DNA of 13,608 nucleotides from an uncultured Oscillospiraceae bacterium (GTDB lineage Bacteria; Bacillota_A; Clostridia; Oscillospirales; Oscillospiraceae). Of this stretch, positions 6,747 through 13,608 are shown piece by piece. Positions within the stretch are counted from its first letter, which is position 1; each line of letters starts with the position of its first letter. The stretch is taken from the NCBI GenBank assembly GCA_900757695.1, contig CAAEOU010000189.1, positions 1 to 13,608 on the forward strand, given 5' to 3'. The position numbers and the translations under genes are program-made. The notes beneath the pieces were generated by a model. The model ran no database searches. It saw only the letters and a program-made list of their open reading frames with translations, and was not told where the DNA came from.

Positions 6747-8162
6747 ATGATAACACTTCCCGACGACCGTTCCATGCCCCTATACCAGGCTCTCTACCTT
6801 CAGCTTCGGCAGGAGATCCAATCCGGGGCACTCCCCCAGGGGGCAAAGCTCCCATCCAAACGCAAGCTCTCCGAGCAGCTGGGAATTTCCGTCAACACGG
6901 TGGACAGCGCCTACTGTCAGCTGGAAGCAGAGGGCTTTATTCAGGCCAGCCCACGCCGTGGATTCTTTGTGCTGGACGCCGGTCTGCTGCCGCAGGCAAG
7001 GGCCGCCTCCATTCCGTCCCCCATGCCGCTCCCCCACCGGCAGCCAAAGTGGACCGTGGATTTTTCCACCTCCGGCATGGCCCGGGAACAGTTTCCCTTT
7101 GGCGTCTGGCGCAGGCTCATGAAAAACTGCTTTAATGAATACGATGATCATCTGCTGCTTCGTACCGAGCCGCAGGGGGATCCGGGGCTCCGGCAGGCTG
7201 TTTCCGATTATCTCTACCGTGCCAGAGGCGTTGTGTGCACCCCGGATCAGATCATTATTGGAGCAGGAACCGATAATCTTCTGCTGATCCTCGCCTATAT
7301 TTTACCGGATGCCTTTATGCTGGCTGTGGAAAATCCCCTCTATAACAAAGCCCATGCCCTGTTTGCCCGGCTGGGACATCCCATCTCCGCCATACCGGTG
7401 GATCCTGACGGCATCCGCATTTCCGCACTCCCGGAGCGGGATCGGGTGGCCGTCTATACCACCCCCTCCCATCAGTATCCTCTGGGCTACGCAATGCCCA
7501 TCGGCCAGCGGTCTGCGCTGCTGCGTTGGAGCAGTCAGGGAGATCAGCGGTACATCATTGAAGATGATTACGATTCCGAGTTCCGCTATCAGTCCCGGCC
7601 CATTCCATCCCTGCAGAGCATTGACCGATTAGGCCGGGTCATCTATCTGGGCACCTTTTCCCGCAGCGTTGCACCTGCCCTGCGCATCAGCTATATGGTG
7701 CTCCCCGAGCCGCTGCTTCAGCGGTATCACGAAAGCTATCAGGGCTATTCCTCCACTGTCTCCGCTTTTGAGCAGGCGGTGCTCCGTCAGTTCATGATGG
7801 ACGGGCATTTTGAAACCCACGTGAACCGCATGCGCATCTACTACCGAAACCGCCGGCAATGTCTGGTGGAGGCGCTTGCACCGCTGGAGCCGTGGATGGA
7901 AATCCTTGGGCAGCCGGCGGGGCACCATCTGACCCTTCGACTCCACAACGGAATGGATCAGGCCGCACTGCAAGCCGCCGCCGCTTCTATGGGCGTGCGG
8001 GTCTATCCCACCACCCCCTATTTTCTCGGCCCCGTGCCGGAAGCTCACCGCAGCACAATCCTGCTGGGCTTTGGCGGTCTTACCGATTCCGATATTCAGC
8101 GGGGTGCCGGTCTGCTCTATCAGGCATGGCTCCCTCAGAAAGGAGTACCTCATGAATCCTGA
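6747..8162 (+). CDS. MocR-family transcriptional regulator (GntR winged helix plus aminotransferase-like domain), Schiff-base Lys replaced
   Basis: Regulators of this family join a GntR winged helix to a fold type I aminotransferase domain that normally binds PLP and senses an amine or vitamin. Here there are 471 residues. The GntR domain is at about 8-75 (PLYQALYLQLRQEI, KLPSKRKLSEQLGISVNTV). The aminotransferase-like domain covers about 105-465 with VENPLYNKAH, TTPSHQYPLG and IEDDYDSEFRY. The segment that should read TFSK-x-x-x-P reads TFSRSVAP: the PLP-linking Lys is Arg306 (codon CGC, 7662-7664). The start at 6747 has AAAGGGGG six bases upstream. It is divergent from the CDF gene, its likely but unproven target. 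mobB overlaps its 3' end by 11 bases. Confidence 0.92.
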   Translation: MITLPDDRSMPLYQALYLQLRQEIQSGALPQGAKLPSKRKLSEQLGISVNTVDSAYCQLEAEGFIQASPRRGFFVLDAGLLPQARAASIPSPMPLPHRQPKWTVDFSTSGMAREQFPFGVWRRLMKNCFNEYDDHLLLRTEPQGDPGLRQAVSDYLYRARGVVCTPDQIIIGAGTDNLLLILAYILPDAFMLAVENPLYNKAHALFARLGHPISAIPVDPDGIRISALPERDRVAVYTTPSHQYPLGYAMPIGQRSALLRWSSQGDQRYIIEDDYDSEFRYQSRPIPSLQSIDRLGRVIYLGTFSRSVAPALRISYMVLPEPLLQRYHESYQGYSSTVSAFEQAVLRQFMMDGHFETHVNRMRIYYRNRRQCLVEALAPLEPWMEILGQPAGHHLTLRLHNGMDQAALQAAAASMGVRVYPTTPYFLGPVPEAHRSTILLGFGGLTDSDIQRGAGLLYQAWLPQKGVPHES

Positions 8163-8667
8163 GCTTGTCCCCGTTATTACCTTTGTGGGAAAGTCCGGCA
8201 CCGGAAAAACCACATTTCTGGAACAGCTGATCCCTGTGCTGAAAGCCCAGGGGCTCCGCATTGCCGTATTGAAGCATGATGCCCACCACTTTGAAATGGA
8301 TCGTCCCGGAAAGGACACCTATCGATTCACTGCTGCCGGTGCCGATGTGGTGACGATTTCCAACGCAGAAAAGTTTGCCATGATTGAGCAGCCTCCGGAG
8401 GAGCTTACGCTCCGGGATATCATCACCCGCCTCCCCCAAGTGGATCTGGTGCTTACGGAAGGGTACAAAAAAGGCCGATATCCCAAGATCGAGATCCATC
8501 GGGCCGCCCTGAACCGCCCCCTGATCGCCGATCCCGCTCAGCTGCTGGCTGTTATGACCGATGAGCCTGTGGATACCCCGGCCCCCCAACTGGCCCTATC
8601 CGATGTCTCCGGCTGTGCCGGGATCATCCGGCAGTACTGCTCCGATTTCCGTTCTAAACTTTCCTGA
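8152..8667 (+). CDS. mobB: MobB-type molybdopterin-guanine dinucleotide biosynthesis adaptor
   Basis: A GTP-binding helper of molybdenum cofactor maturation (MGD formation), cytosolic. The 171 residues show a P-loop GKSGTGKTT at 13-21, LKHDAHHFEMDRPGKDTYRFTAAGA (the conserved His/Asp-rich region) and VLTEGYKKGRYPKIEIHR near 100-118, the typical MobB second half. The ATG at 8152 lies inside the end of the regulator gene (11-base overlap, different frame), with AAAGGAG about six bases upstream, so the two are translationally coupled. No mobA, moeA or molybdoenzyme gene is in the window, so partners must lie elsewhere. Co-expression with a MocR regulator and a metal exporter is suggestive only. 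Confidence 0.93.
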   Translation: MNPELVPVITFVGKSGTGKTTFLEQLIPVLKAQGLRIAVLKHDAHHFEMDRPGKDTYRFTAAGADVVTISNAEKFAMIEQPPEELTLRDIITRLPQVDLVLTEGYKKGRYPKIEIHRAALNRPLIADPAQLLAVMTDEPVDTPAPQLALSDVSGCAGIIRQYCSDFRSKLS

Positions 8668-8670
8668 CAA

Positions 8671-8703
8671 AAACGAGGCCTCCAATGCTTGGAGACCTCG
8701 TTT
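8671..8703. terminator. Bidirectional terminator between mobB and the DegV-like gene
   Basis: AAACGAGG pairs with CCTCGTTT, then after one C/A mismatch CTCCAA pairs with TTGGAG around a TGC loop. On the minus strand the stem runs into GTTTTTG, a good U-tract for the DegV-like gene. On the plus strand TTTCTC follows, for mobB. It fills the 53-base gap between convergent genes. Confidence 0.85.
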
Positions 8704-8720
8704 CTCATTCCTATCAAAAC

Positions 8721-9446
8721 TTAAAAGGCAGCCATCAACGTTCCCGTTCCCATGAATTTGGATGCCGCCCGATCTGCCGGTACGATCACCAGCTCCCGGA
8801 AGCCGCAGGCTCTTTTCAGCCGCTGCCCCAGCTCCTTTGCCCGTTCCGGACAGCCGGAATACGTGATCACGCAGCGCTTTGGCTTTTCCTTCCGCCGTGC
8901 AAACTGCCGCTGGGCCATAGCGGCAAGCTCCTCCGTATCGCTGTGCCGACTGCGTCCGCGGACATGGAACCGTCCGTCCTGCCCGCCCTCCATCAACAGT
9001 CTGCGTCCAAAGCCTGCACAAAGGGCTGTGCCCTTGCGGCTGACTGCCTTGCATTCCCGCCGGACATCCGCCCGGTCTAGAACACCAATGGTGCTGAGGC
9101 TCTCGATAAATGCCTGCGTCTCCATCAGCGTCTGCTCCGGCTCCATGCCGGAGAGCAGGAAATCGTGCAGCCGTCTTGCCACAGCCAGCTCTCCGGAAAA
9201 AGCCGTTCTGGTATCCAGCACAAAGATATTCTGGTCTCTGCCGCCGGAGAGCAGTGTGTCTCTTGCTTCACATGCCGCCTGATAGCTGTCGGAAAACGCA
9301 GGAGACATGGTGATCACATAGAGGTCTCCGCCGCGCCGTTCCATGGCTTCCAAAAACCGCCGATCCTTCACCTGCGCAAAATGTACGTTGAGCAGCTCTG
9401 CCGCCGTAAATGTAACGCCCTCATCACAGAAAATGGTATATGCCAT
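8721..9446 (-). CDS. Compact DegV-like (fatty-acid-binding fold) protein
   Basis: DegV proteins bind a fatty acid and are thought to deliver it to fatty acid kinase (FakB role). Similar segments here are VITMSPAFSDSYQAACEARD (residues 44-63; family SSGLSGTYQSA), FVLDTRTAFSGELAVARRL (75-93), FHVRGRSRHSDTEEL (160-174), VITYSGCPERAKEL (193-206) and the C-terminal MGTGTLMAAF, like the family HTGPGALG end. At 241 residues it is about 40 shorter than usual: the N-terminal DSTADL and TSQPS lipid-site segments are not recognisable, so lipid binding is uncertain. The ATG at 9446 has a GAGG-type site about eight bases upstream; GTG at 9455 is the alternative. It is a single gene with its own promoter and terminator. 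Confidence 0.75.
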   Translation of the reverse strand: MAYTIFCDEGVTFTAAELLNVHFAQVKDRRFLEAMERRGGDLYVITMSPAFSDSYQAACEARDTLLSGGRDQNIFVLDTRTAFSGELAVARRLHDFLLSGMEPEQTLMETQAFIESLSTIGVLDRADVRRECKAVSRKGTALCAGFGRRLLMEGGQDGRFHVRGRSRHSDTEELAAMAQRQFARRKEKPKRCVITYSGCPERAKELGQRLKRACGFRELVIVPADRAASKFMGTGTLMAAF

Positions 9447-9480
9447 AAGGATCACCTCACGATATCGTTTTGTTAATTAG

Positions 9481-9508
9481 ATTATAGCATAACATATAAT
9501 ATTTTCAA
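9481..9508 (-). promoter_or_regulatory. Promoter for the DegV-like gene
   Basis: TTGAAA (9503-9508), 16-base spacer, perfect TATAAT (9481-9486) with TGC directly before it (extended -10), read on the minus strand. Transcription would start about 30 bases before the chosen ATG. Confidence 0.8.
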
Positions 9509-9636
9509 CTGTTCCGGCATAAATATTTACGGTAATTTCGCCCGGGTGCTTCTTTTTATTCCTTTGCCGGAAAATGATAGCTTTAGCCGGTTAAATGTAG
9601 TATGATAAGGTGAGAAACGATCTGGAGGACATTCTT

Positions 9637-10674
9637 ATGGGACACCCTGCTCACACAGATGCCGCACACCGTCATCCCCTTCCGATTTGGGGGAAGATTT
9701 TGATCATCATCGCCGTCTTTCTTCTTGTGCTGATTCTCAGCATTGCCATCACCATCCATGCGCTGCTCAGTAAAATTGACCGGCCCAGCGTCGATCAGCA
9801 GTACGCAACGGAGAGCGAACTGGAAGAAATCGACCTCCGGGATGCCGTAAGAGAAAATCAAAACGCAAAGACCGTGTACCCGACACTGAACCCCGAGGAC
9901 ATTCGCTGGAGTCCCGCCGCCGAGGCCATCGACACGCCGCAGGAGCTCTTTAACGTCCTTCTCATTGGCGAGGATGCTCGCCCCGGTGACACAGCCTCCC
10001 GCTCGGATGCCATTATCCTCATGAGCTTTGATAAAAGCCGCAGCGCCATCACCATGACCTCTTTTTTGCGGGATCTCTATGTGCAGATCCCCGGCCATCA
10101 GGACAACCGGATCAACGCTGCCTATGCCTTTGGCGGTATGAAGCTGCTGGATCAGGCCATTGAACAGAATTTTGGTGTTCACATTGATGCCAACGTGGCC
10201 ATCAATTTCGATGGATTTACCGATGTGATCGACGCCCTTGGCGGGGTAGACATCCCCCTCTCCGATGCAGAGACAAGCTATCTCCGGCTCGCTCCTGGGG
10301 AGAATCATCTGGACGGTGCCACTGCGCTTGCCTATTCCCGGATCCGGGTGCTGGACTCCGACTTTGGTCGGGCCGGCCGCCAGCGAAAGGTGATCGATGC
10401 ACTTTTTTCCAGTCTGAAGCACAGCTCTCTTACAGAGCTCACTGATCTCATCAATACGGTACTCCCGCTTCTCACCACCGATATGAGCAACAGTGAGATT
10501 CTGACCCGCAGCGCAGGGCTGTTCCCCATGCTGTCGGGCAGTACCCTGGGCAGCCTGACCATCCCCGCAGAGGGCACTTACTCCTTCCATACGGTCCGGG
10601 AAATGTCCGTGATTGTGGCCGATTTTGACGCAAATCGTACGCTGCTGAAAGACACATTGGAACCCGGCTCCTGA
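9637..10674 (+). CDS. LytR-CpsA-Psr (LCP) family cell-wall polymer ligase
   Basis: Membrane-anchored enzyme that transfers lipid-linked glycopolymers (teichoic acid- or capsule-type) to peptidoglycan on the outer face. It has 345 residues: a short cytosolic N-terminus, one membrane helix (about 18-44), then an extracytoplasmic LCP domain. Conserved parts are LLIGEDARPGDTASRSDAIILM (D113, R115, R122, D124), SFLRDLYVQIPG (R145, D146), NRINAAYAFGG (R158), NFDGFTDVIDALGGVDI, and LAYSRIRVLDSDFGRAGRQRKV (R235, D242, R245, R248), so the catalytic and pyrophosphate-binding charges are all present. The start has CTGGAGG eight bases before the ATG. A possible -10 TATGAT sits at 9601-9606, but the -35 is poor. 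No polymer-synthesis genes are adjacent. Confidence 0.93.
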   Translation: MGHPAHTDAAHRHPLPIWGKILIIIAVFLLVLILSIAITIHALLSKIDRPSVDQQYATESELEEIDLRDAVRENQNAKTVYPTLNPEDIRWSPAAEAIDTPQELFNVLLIGEDARPGDTASRSDAIILMSFDKSRSAITMTSFLRDLYVQIPGHQDNRINAAYAFGGMKLLDQAIEQNFGVHIDANVAINFDGFTDVIDALGGVDIPLSDAETSYLRLAPGENHLDGATALAYSRIRVLDSDFGRAGRQRKVIDALFSSLKHSSLTELTDLINTVLPLLTTDMSNSEILTRSAGLFPMLSGSTLGSLTIPAEGTYSFHTVREMSVIVADFDANRTLLKDTLEPGS

Positions 10675-10866
10675 TTTCTCCTGAAATTCCCGAACATATT
10701 TCAGTATAATAAATATTTTGTAACATTTTCTTAACATATTGATTTTATTCAGATTTTTCGGTGTTTTTATCAGTTTTATTTGATTTTGTGTAAAAAAACT
10801 TCGATTTCTCTGTTAATCTTGGAAAAAGAGTGTTTTTTTGTACTCCAGAAACGTAAAAATAAACTA

Positions 10867-10895
10867 TTGTATTTTAAAAGATCCTATGTTATCAT
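10867..10895 (+). promoter_or_regulatory. Promoter for mglB-mglA
   Basis: TTGTAT (10867-10872), 17-base spacer, TATCAT (10890-10895) with a TG one base before the -10. Predicted start near 10902 and a leader of about 80 bases. Confidence 0.6.
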
Positions 10896-10921
10896 CCATA
10901 TAGCGGAATTTTTCCGTTCAA

Positions 10922-10954
10922 TCACGGCCTTCTGGCACACTTCCAATGCCGTGA
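10922..10954 (+). promoter_or_regulatory. Inverted repeat in the mglB leader
   Basis: TCACGGC (10922-10928) pairs with GCCGTGA (10948-10954), and an inner TGG/CCA can also pair. It lies between the predicted transcription start and the ribosome site AAGGAG. It could be an RNA stem or an operator for a dimeric repressor. No known class was recognised. Confidence 0.35.
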
Positions 10955-10982
10955 AATTTTACGATCGAAGGAGATCACCACT

Positions 10983-12164
10983 ATGAAACTGAAGAAACTT
11001 TCTGCACTGCTCCTGTCAGGGTGCATGGTGCTGTCCATGGCTGCCTGTGGCAGCTCCGGCACCACCTCCACAACAAGCGCAGCTGCCGACAACGGCTCTG
11101 CGCCCGCTACCGAGGCTTCCACCGCAGCCGCAGACACCGGCGATACCGCTACTGCTGCCGCTGACGGCGAGGTTTCCGTATTCTACTATACCTTCGCCGA
11201 TACCTACATTTCCAGCGTTCGTACCGCTCTGGACGCTCAGCTGGACAGCGCTGGTATCAAGTACACCGACTATGACGGCAACGGCAACCAGACCACCCAG
11301 ACTGAGGCCATTCAGACCGCAATCTCCAAGGGTACTTCCATGCTGATCGTCAACCTGGTTGACTCCGGCTCCGAGGATGCCGCCAACAACATCATCAACA
11401 TGGCCAAGGACAAGGACATCCCCGTTGTGTTCTTTAACCGTGCCGTTTCCACCGCTGAGGACGGCGGCGAGTCCGTTATCTCCAGCTATGACAAGTGCGC
11501 CTTCATCGGCACCGACTATGAGATGGCCGGCCACATGCAGGGCCAGATGATCGGCGACTACCTGGTTGCCAACTATGACAAGCTGGATCTCAACGGCGAC
11601 GGCAAGATCTCTTACGTCATGTTCAAGGGCGACGAGGCCAACGCTGAGGCAATTGCCCGTACCCAGTACGGCGTTGAGGATGCCGACAAGGTGCTCACCG
11701 ATGCCGGCAAGTCCGCTCTGGAGTTCTATGACTCCGCAAACTCCAACAAGTATCTGGTTGACCAGAACGGCACATGGTCCGCTCAGGCTGCTACCGAGTA
11801 CATGCAGACCATCCTGTCTCAGTACTCCGAGGCCAACAACAACATGGTAGAGCTGGTCATCGCCAACAATGACGACATGGCTCTGGGCGCTATCTCTGCC
11901 CTGCAGAACGCCGGCTACAACAAGGAAGGCGCTACTTATATCCCCGTCTTCGGCGTTGACGCAACCGATGCTGCAAAGGAGAAGATTGCTGACGGCTCCA
12001 TGACCGGTACCATCAAGCAGGACGCTGAGGGCATGGCTACCACCATTGCCACTGTTGCCCAGAACTTCCAGGGCGGCAAGGACAAGTTCGACACCGTTGA
12101 TACCGCTAACGTTGTCGGCACTTGGCGTGTAAACATCCCCTACGCTACTTACACCGGCGAATAA
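10983..12164 (+). CDS. mglB: Galactose/glucose-type sugar-binding lipoprotein of an ABC importer
   Basis: Captures sugar outside the cell and hands it to the MglA-MglC transporter. The 393 residues begin with a lipoprotein signal ending LSMAAC (lipidated Cys22), followed by a Ser/Thr/Ala-rich linker (to about 62) and a periplasmic-binding-protein type I fold. A calcium loop DLNGDGKIS (D202, N204, D206, K208) matches the E. coli MglB loop, and ANNDDMALGA (294-303) and PVFGVDA (321-327) are also conserved. By alignment, ligand contacts D14, N91, R158, W183, N211 and D236 of E. coli are kept (D73, N124, R226, W265, N295 or N296, D326). H152, D154 and N256 appear as Asn, Glu and Gln, so specificity may differ. 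AAGGAG lies nine bases before the ATG. The narrow codon use, rich in GCC, GAC and AAC, suggests high expression. Confidence 0.95.
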   Translation: MKLKKLSALLLSGCMVLSMAACGSSGTTSTTSAAADNGSAPATEASTAAADTGDTATAAADGEVSVFYYTFADTYISSVRTALDAQLDSAGIKYTDYDGNGNQTTQTEAIQTAISKGTSMLIVNLVDSGSEDAANNIINMAKDKDIPVVFFNRAVSTAEDGGESVISSYDKCAFIGTDYEMAGHMQGQMIGDYLVANYDKLDLNGDGKISYVMFKGDEANAEAIARTQYGVEDADKVLTDAGKSALEFYDSANSNKYLVDQNGTWSAQAATEYMQTILSQYSEANNNMVELVIANNDDMALGAISALQNAGYNKEGATYIPVFGVDATDAAKEKIADGSMTGTIKQDAEGMATTIATVAQNFQGGKDKFDTVDTANVVGTWRVNIPYATYTGE

Positions 12165-12180
12165 TCTCAGATTTATGAGC

Positions 12181-12208
12181 GGCAGCCGCGCCATCCGGCG
12201 CGGCTGTC
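12181..12208 (+). terminator. Hairpin between mglB and mglA
   Basis: CAGCCGCGCC (12183-12192) pairs with GGCGCGGCTG (12197-12206) around ATCC, and two outer positions (one G-T) extend it to 12. Only TCTTC follows, so it is more likely a partial terminator or mRNA-stabilising stem that keeps binding protein in excess over the ATPase, as is known for other ABC operons. That role is inference. Confidence 0.6.
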
Positions 12209-12274
12209 TTCGGGTATACCGCATGCTTTATGTTCACTTGACACAACCCGTGCGGTACTGCCCAGCATGCAATC

Positions 12275-12282
12275 AAGGAGGG
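12275..12282 (+). promoter_or_regulatory. Ribosome-binding site that fixes the TTG start of mglA
   Basis: AAGGAGGG seven bases before the TTG at 12290. The first in-frame ATG (12353) has no comparable site and lies only about 30 residues before Walker A. Confidence 0.8.
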
Positions 12283-12289
12283 ACCCTTA

Positions 12290-13608
12290 TTGGACAACAA
12301 CGCATCTGCCTCCGCCGGCGTTTCCCCGCAGGATTCCCAGGTCCTGCTCCGGATGGAGAACATCTGTAAGACCTTCCCCGGCGTAAAGGCACTGGATCAT
12401 GTATCACTGACTGTCCGAGCCGGAACCGTCCATGCCCTCATGGGAGAGAACGGCGCAGGAAAGTCCACTCTGATGAAATGCCTCTTCGGCGTATATAACA
12501 AGGACGAAGGACACATTTATCTGGAAGGTCAGGAAATCAATTTCAAGAACTCCAAAGAAGCTCTGGAAAATGGCGTTGCCATGGTTCATCAGGAGCTCAA
12601 TCAGGCGCTTAAGCGCAATGTCATGGACAATATCTGGCTGGGACGCTATCCCAAAATCGGCCCGATCGTCTCTGAAAAGAAAATGTATCAGGATACCATG
12701 GCCATCTTTGATGACCTGGATATTCATGTAAACCCCAAAGCAATTATGAGCACCATGCCCGTATCCCAGCGGCAGATGGTGGAGATTGCCAAGGCCGTCT
12801 CCTTCCACTCCAAGGTAATCGTATTTGACGAGCCCACCTCCTCCCTGACGGAGACCGAGGTTGAGCACCTGTTCCGCATCATCAATATGCTGCGGGATCG
12901 GGGATGCGGTATCATCTATATTTCTCACAAAATGGACGAGATCCTGCGGATCTCTGACGATATTACAGTCATGCGCGACGGCACTTGGGTCGCCACTGAG
13001 CCTGCCAGCGAAATGACCATGGATCGGATCATCAAGCTGATGGTAGGCCGTGAGCTCACCAACCGCTTTCCGCCCAAGGATAATGTGGTTTCCAAAGACG
13101 TATCTCTGTCTGTCGAGGGGCTCTGTGGTCTCCACAACGCTCTGGACAACGTCAGCTTTGAGGCACATGCCGGTGAGATTCTCGGCATCGCCGGTCTGGA
13201 CGGTTCCGGCCGTACCGAAACACTGGAAACCATCTTCGGCGTTGCTGCAAAAAAGAGCGGCACCATCAAGCTGCACGGGAAAACGCTGAAGAACAAAACG
13301 CCCCGTGAAGCAGTATCCAATGGCTTTGCCCTGCTGACAGAGGAACGCCGCGCCACCGGCATTTTCGGCATTCTGGATATTCAGGAGAACACCACTATTT
13401 CCAGTCTGAAAAAATACCTGAAATGCGGCCTTCTAAACAGCAGCAAAATGCGAGAGAGCACCGACTGGTCCATCTCTGCCATGCGCATCAAGACCCCCAG
13501 CCAGTCCACCAAAATCGGTTCTCTTTCCGGTGGCAACAAGCAAAAGGTCATCCTTGGACGCTGGCTTCTGACGGATCCTGAGGTACTTCTGCTGTACGAG
13601 CACACCCG
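12290..13608 (+). CDS. mglA: Sugar ABC transporter ATPase, two nucleotide-binding domains (3' end outside window)
   Basis: Cytosolic ATPase powering galactose/ribose-class sugar import with MglB and a permease expected downstream. About 439 of roughly 500 residues are visible. NBD1 has Walker [10 protein letters not shown] (52-60), MVHQEL (Q-loop), a signature-like [13 protein letters not shown], Walker [13 protein letters not shown] and the switch His in [11 protein letters not shown]2 has a degenerate Walker [10 protein letters not shown] without Lys, which is normal for this family, and the signature LSGGNKQKV. The last visible residues read LLLYEHT where LLLDEPT is expected (bases 13595-13603), an unusual double change right at the window edge. 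The start is TTG at 12290, from its ribosome site. It is co-transcribed with mglB (125-base gap). Confidence 0.94.
   Translation, partial: MDNNASASAGVSPQDSQVLLRMENICKTFPGVKALDHVSLTVRAGTVHALMGENGAGKSTLMKCLFGVYNKDEGHIYLEGQEINFKNSKEALENGVAMVHQELNQALKRNVMDNIWLGRYPKIGPIVSEKKMYQDTMAIFDDLDIHVNPKAIMSTMPVSQRQMVEIAKAVSFHSKVIVFDEPTSSLTETEVEHLFRIINMLRDRGCGIIYISHKMDEILRISDDITVMRDGTWVATEPASEMTMDRIIKLMVGRELTNRFPPKDNVVSKDVSLSVEGLCGLHNALDNVSFEAHAGEILGIAGLDGSGRTETLETIFGVAAKKSGTIKLHGKTLKNKTPREAVSNGFALLTEERRATGIFGILDIQENTTISSLKKYLKCGLLNSSKMRESTDWSISAMRIKTPSQSTKIGSLSGGNKQKVILGRWLLTDPEVLLLYEHT

Larger units (their letters stand above)
10675..10982. other. AT-rich intergenic region before mglB
   Basis: A 308-base gap with marked AT content and T-rich runs. 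It holds a weak hairpin after the LCP gene (CTGAAAT 10681-10687 with ATTTCAG 10698-10704, loop 10), the mglB promoter near 10867-10895, and an 80-base leader with two small inverted repeats. An open frame at 10780-10986 lacks a ribosome site and is not considered a gene. No cre-like box matching consensus was found. Confidence 0.6.

Noticed and set aside
9470..9487. TTGTTAA half-site just downstream of the DegV-like -10 box as a Rex site
   Set aside because: Only one half matches; the partner half reads ATTATAG, not TTAACAA.
10723..10741. Possible Rex operator (TTGTAAC...TTAACA) upstream of mglB
   Set aside because: The half-site spacing and two central positions do not fit the TTGTTAA-N4-TTAACAA pattern; in AT-rich DNA this is expected by chance.
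10780..10986. 68-residue open frame before mglB
   Set aside because: No ribosome site, it spans the mglB promoter and start, and its Lys/Phe-rich composition simply reflects AT-rich intergenic DNA.
11016..12224. Long Gly/Val-rich minus-strand frame opposite mglB
   Set aside because: A shadow caused by the strong codon bias of mglB; no homology-like motifs and no ribosome site.
1..13608. CRISPR arrays, insertion sequences, phage or defence genes
   Set aside because: No regularly spaced repeats, transposase-like proteins or terminal inverted repeats were seen; gene content is housekeeping.

Overview
The window looks like chromosomal DNA from an anaerobic, probably spore-forming Clostridia member, most likely an Oscillospirales/Ruminococcaceae-type gut bacterium. 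This rests on moderate-to-high GC in coding DNA with AT-rich promoters, strong AGGAGG-type ribosome sites, sigma-A-like promoters, a Rex redox repressor, a PdaA-type spore-cortex deacetylase, a tiny Cys/Gly-rich membrane peptide and an Mgl-type sugar ABC system. No phage, IS, CRISPR, tRNA or rRNA was seen. Taxonomy is inference.

Layout. Positions 1-6640 read on the minus strand. From upstream to downstream these are a CDF metal transporter, a PdaA-like polysaccharide deacetylase, rex, a 48-residue Cys-rich peptide, a YitT-family membrane protein, and the pyrimidine genes pyrF-pyrK-pyrD, with pyrD running off the left edge. Hairpin terminators and promoters split this stretch into several units. 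At 6641-6746 two back-to-back promoters drive the CDF gene leftward and a MocR/GntR-aminotransferase regulator plus overlapping mobB rightward. A compact DegV-like gene (8721-9446, minus) converges on mobB over a bidirectional terminator and diverges from an LCP (LytR-CpsA-Psr) cell-wall gene. After a 308-base AT-rich gap come the lipoprotein sugar-binding gene mglB and the ATPase gene mglA, which runs off the right edge.

How the genes work together. PyrF, PyrK and PyrD are late steps of UMP synthesis. PyrK carries FAD and a 2Fe-2S cluster and passes electrons from PyrD to NAD. Rex senses NADH/NAD and is expected to control fermentation genes elsewhere. MglB and MglA import a galactose/glucose-type sugar. 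The PdaA-like enzyme and the LCP protein act on the envelope.

Most of the window is ordinary housekeeping. The points most worth a second look are: the MocR regulator, whose PLP Schiff-base lysine position reads Arg306; its back-to-back promoter with a CDF transporter that has a D-N/D-D metal site and a doubled C-terminal domain; the Cys-rich mini-protein; and two odd residues in the second Walker B of MglA in the last 14 bases. I did not find a clearly new multi-gene system.
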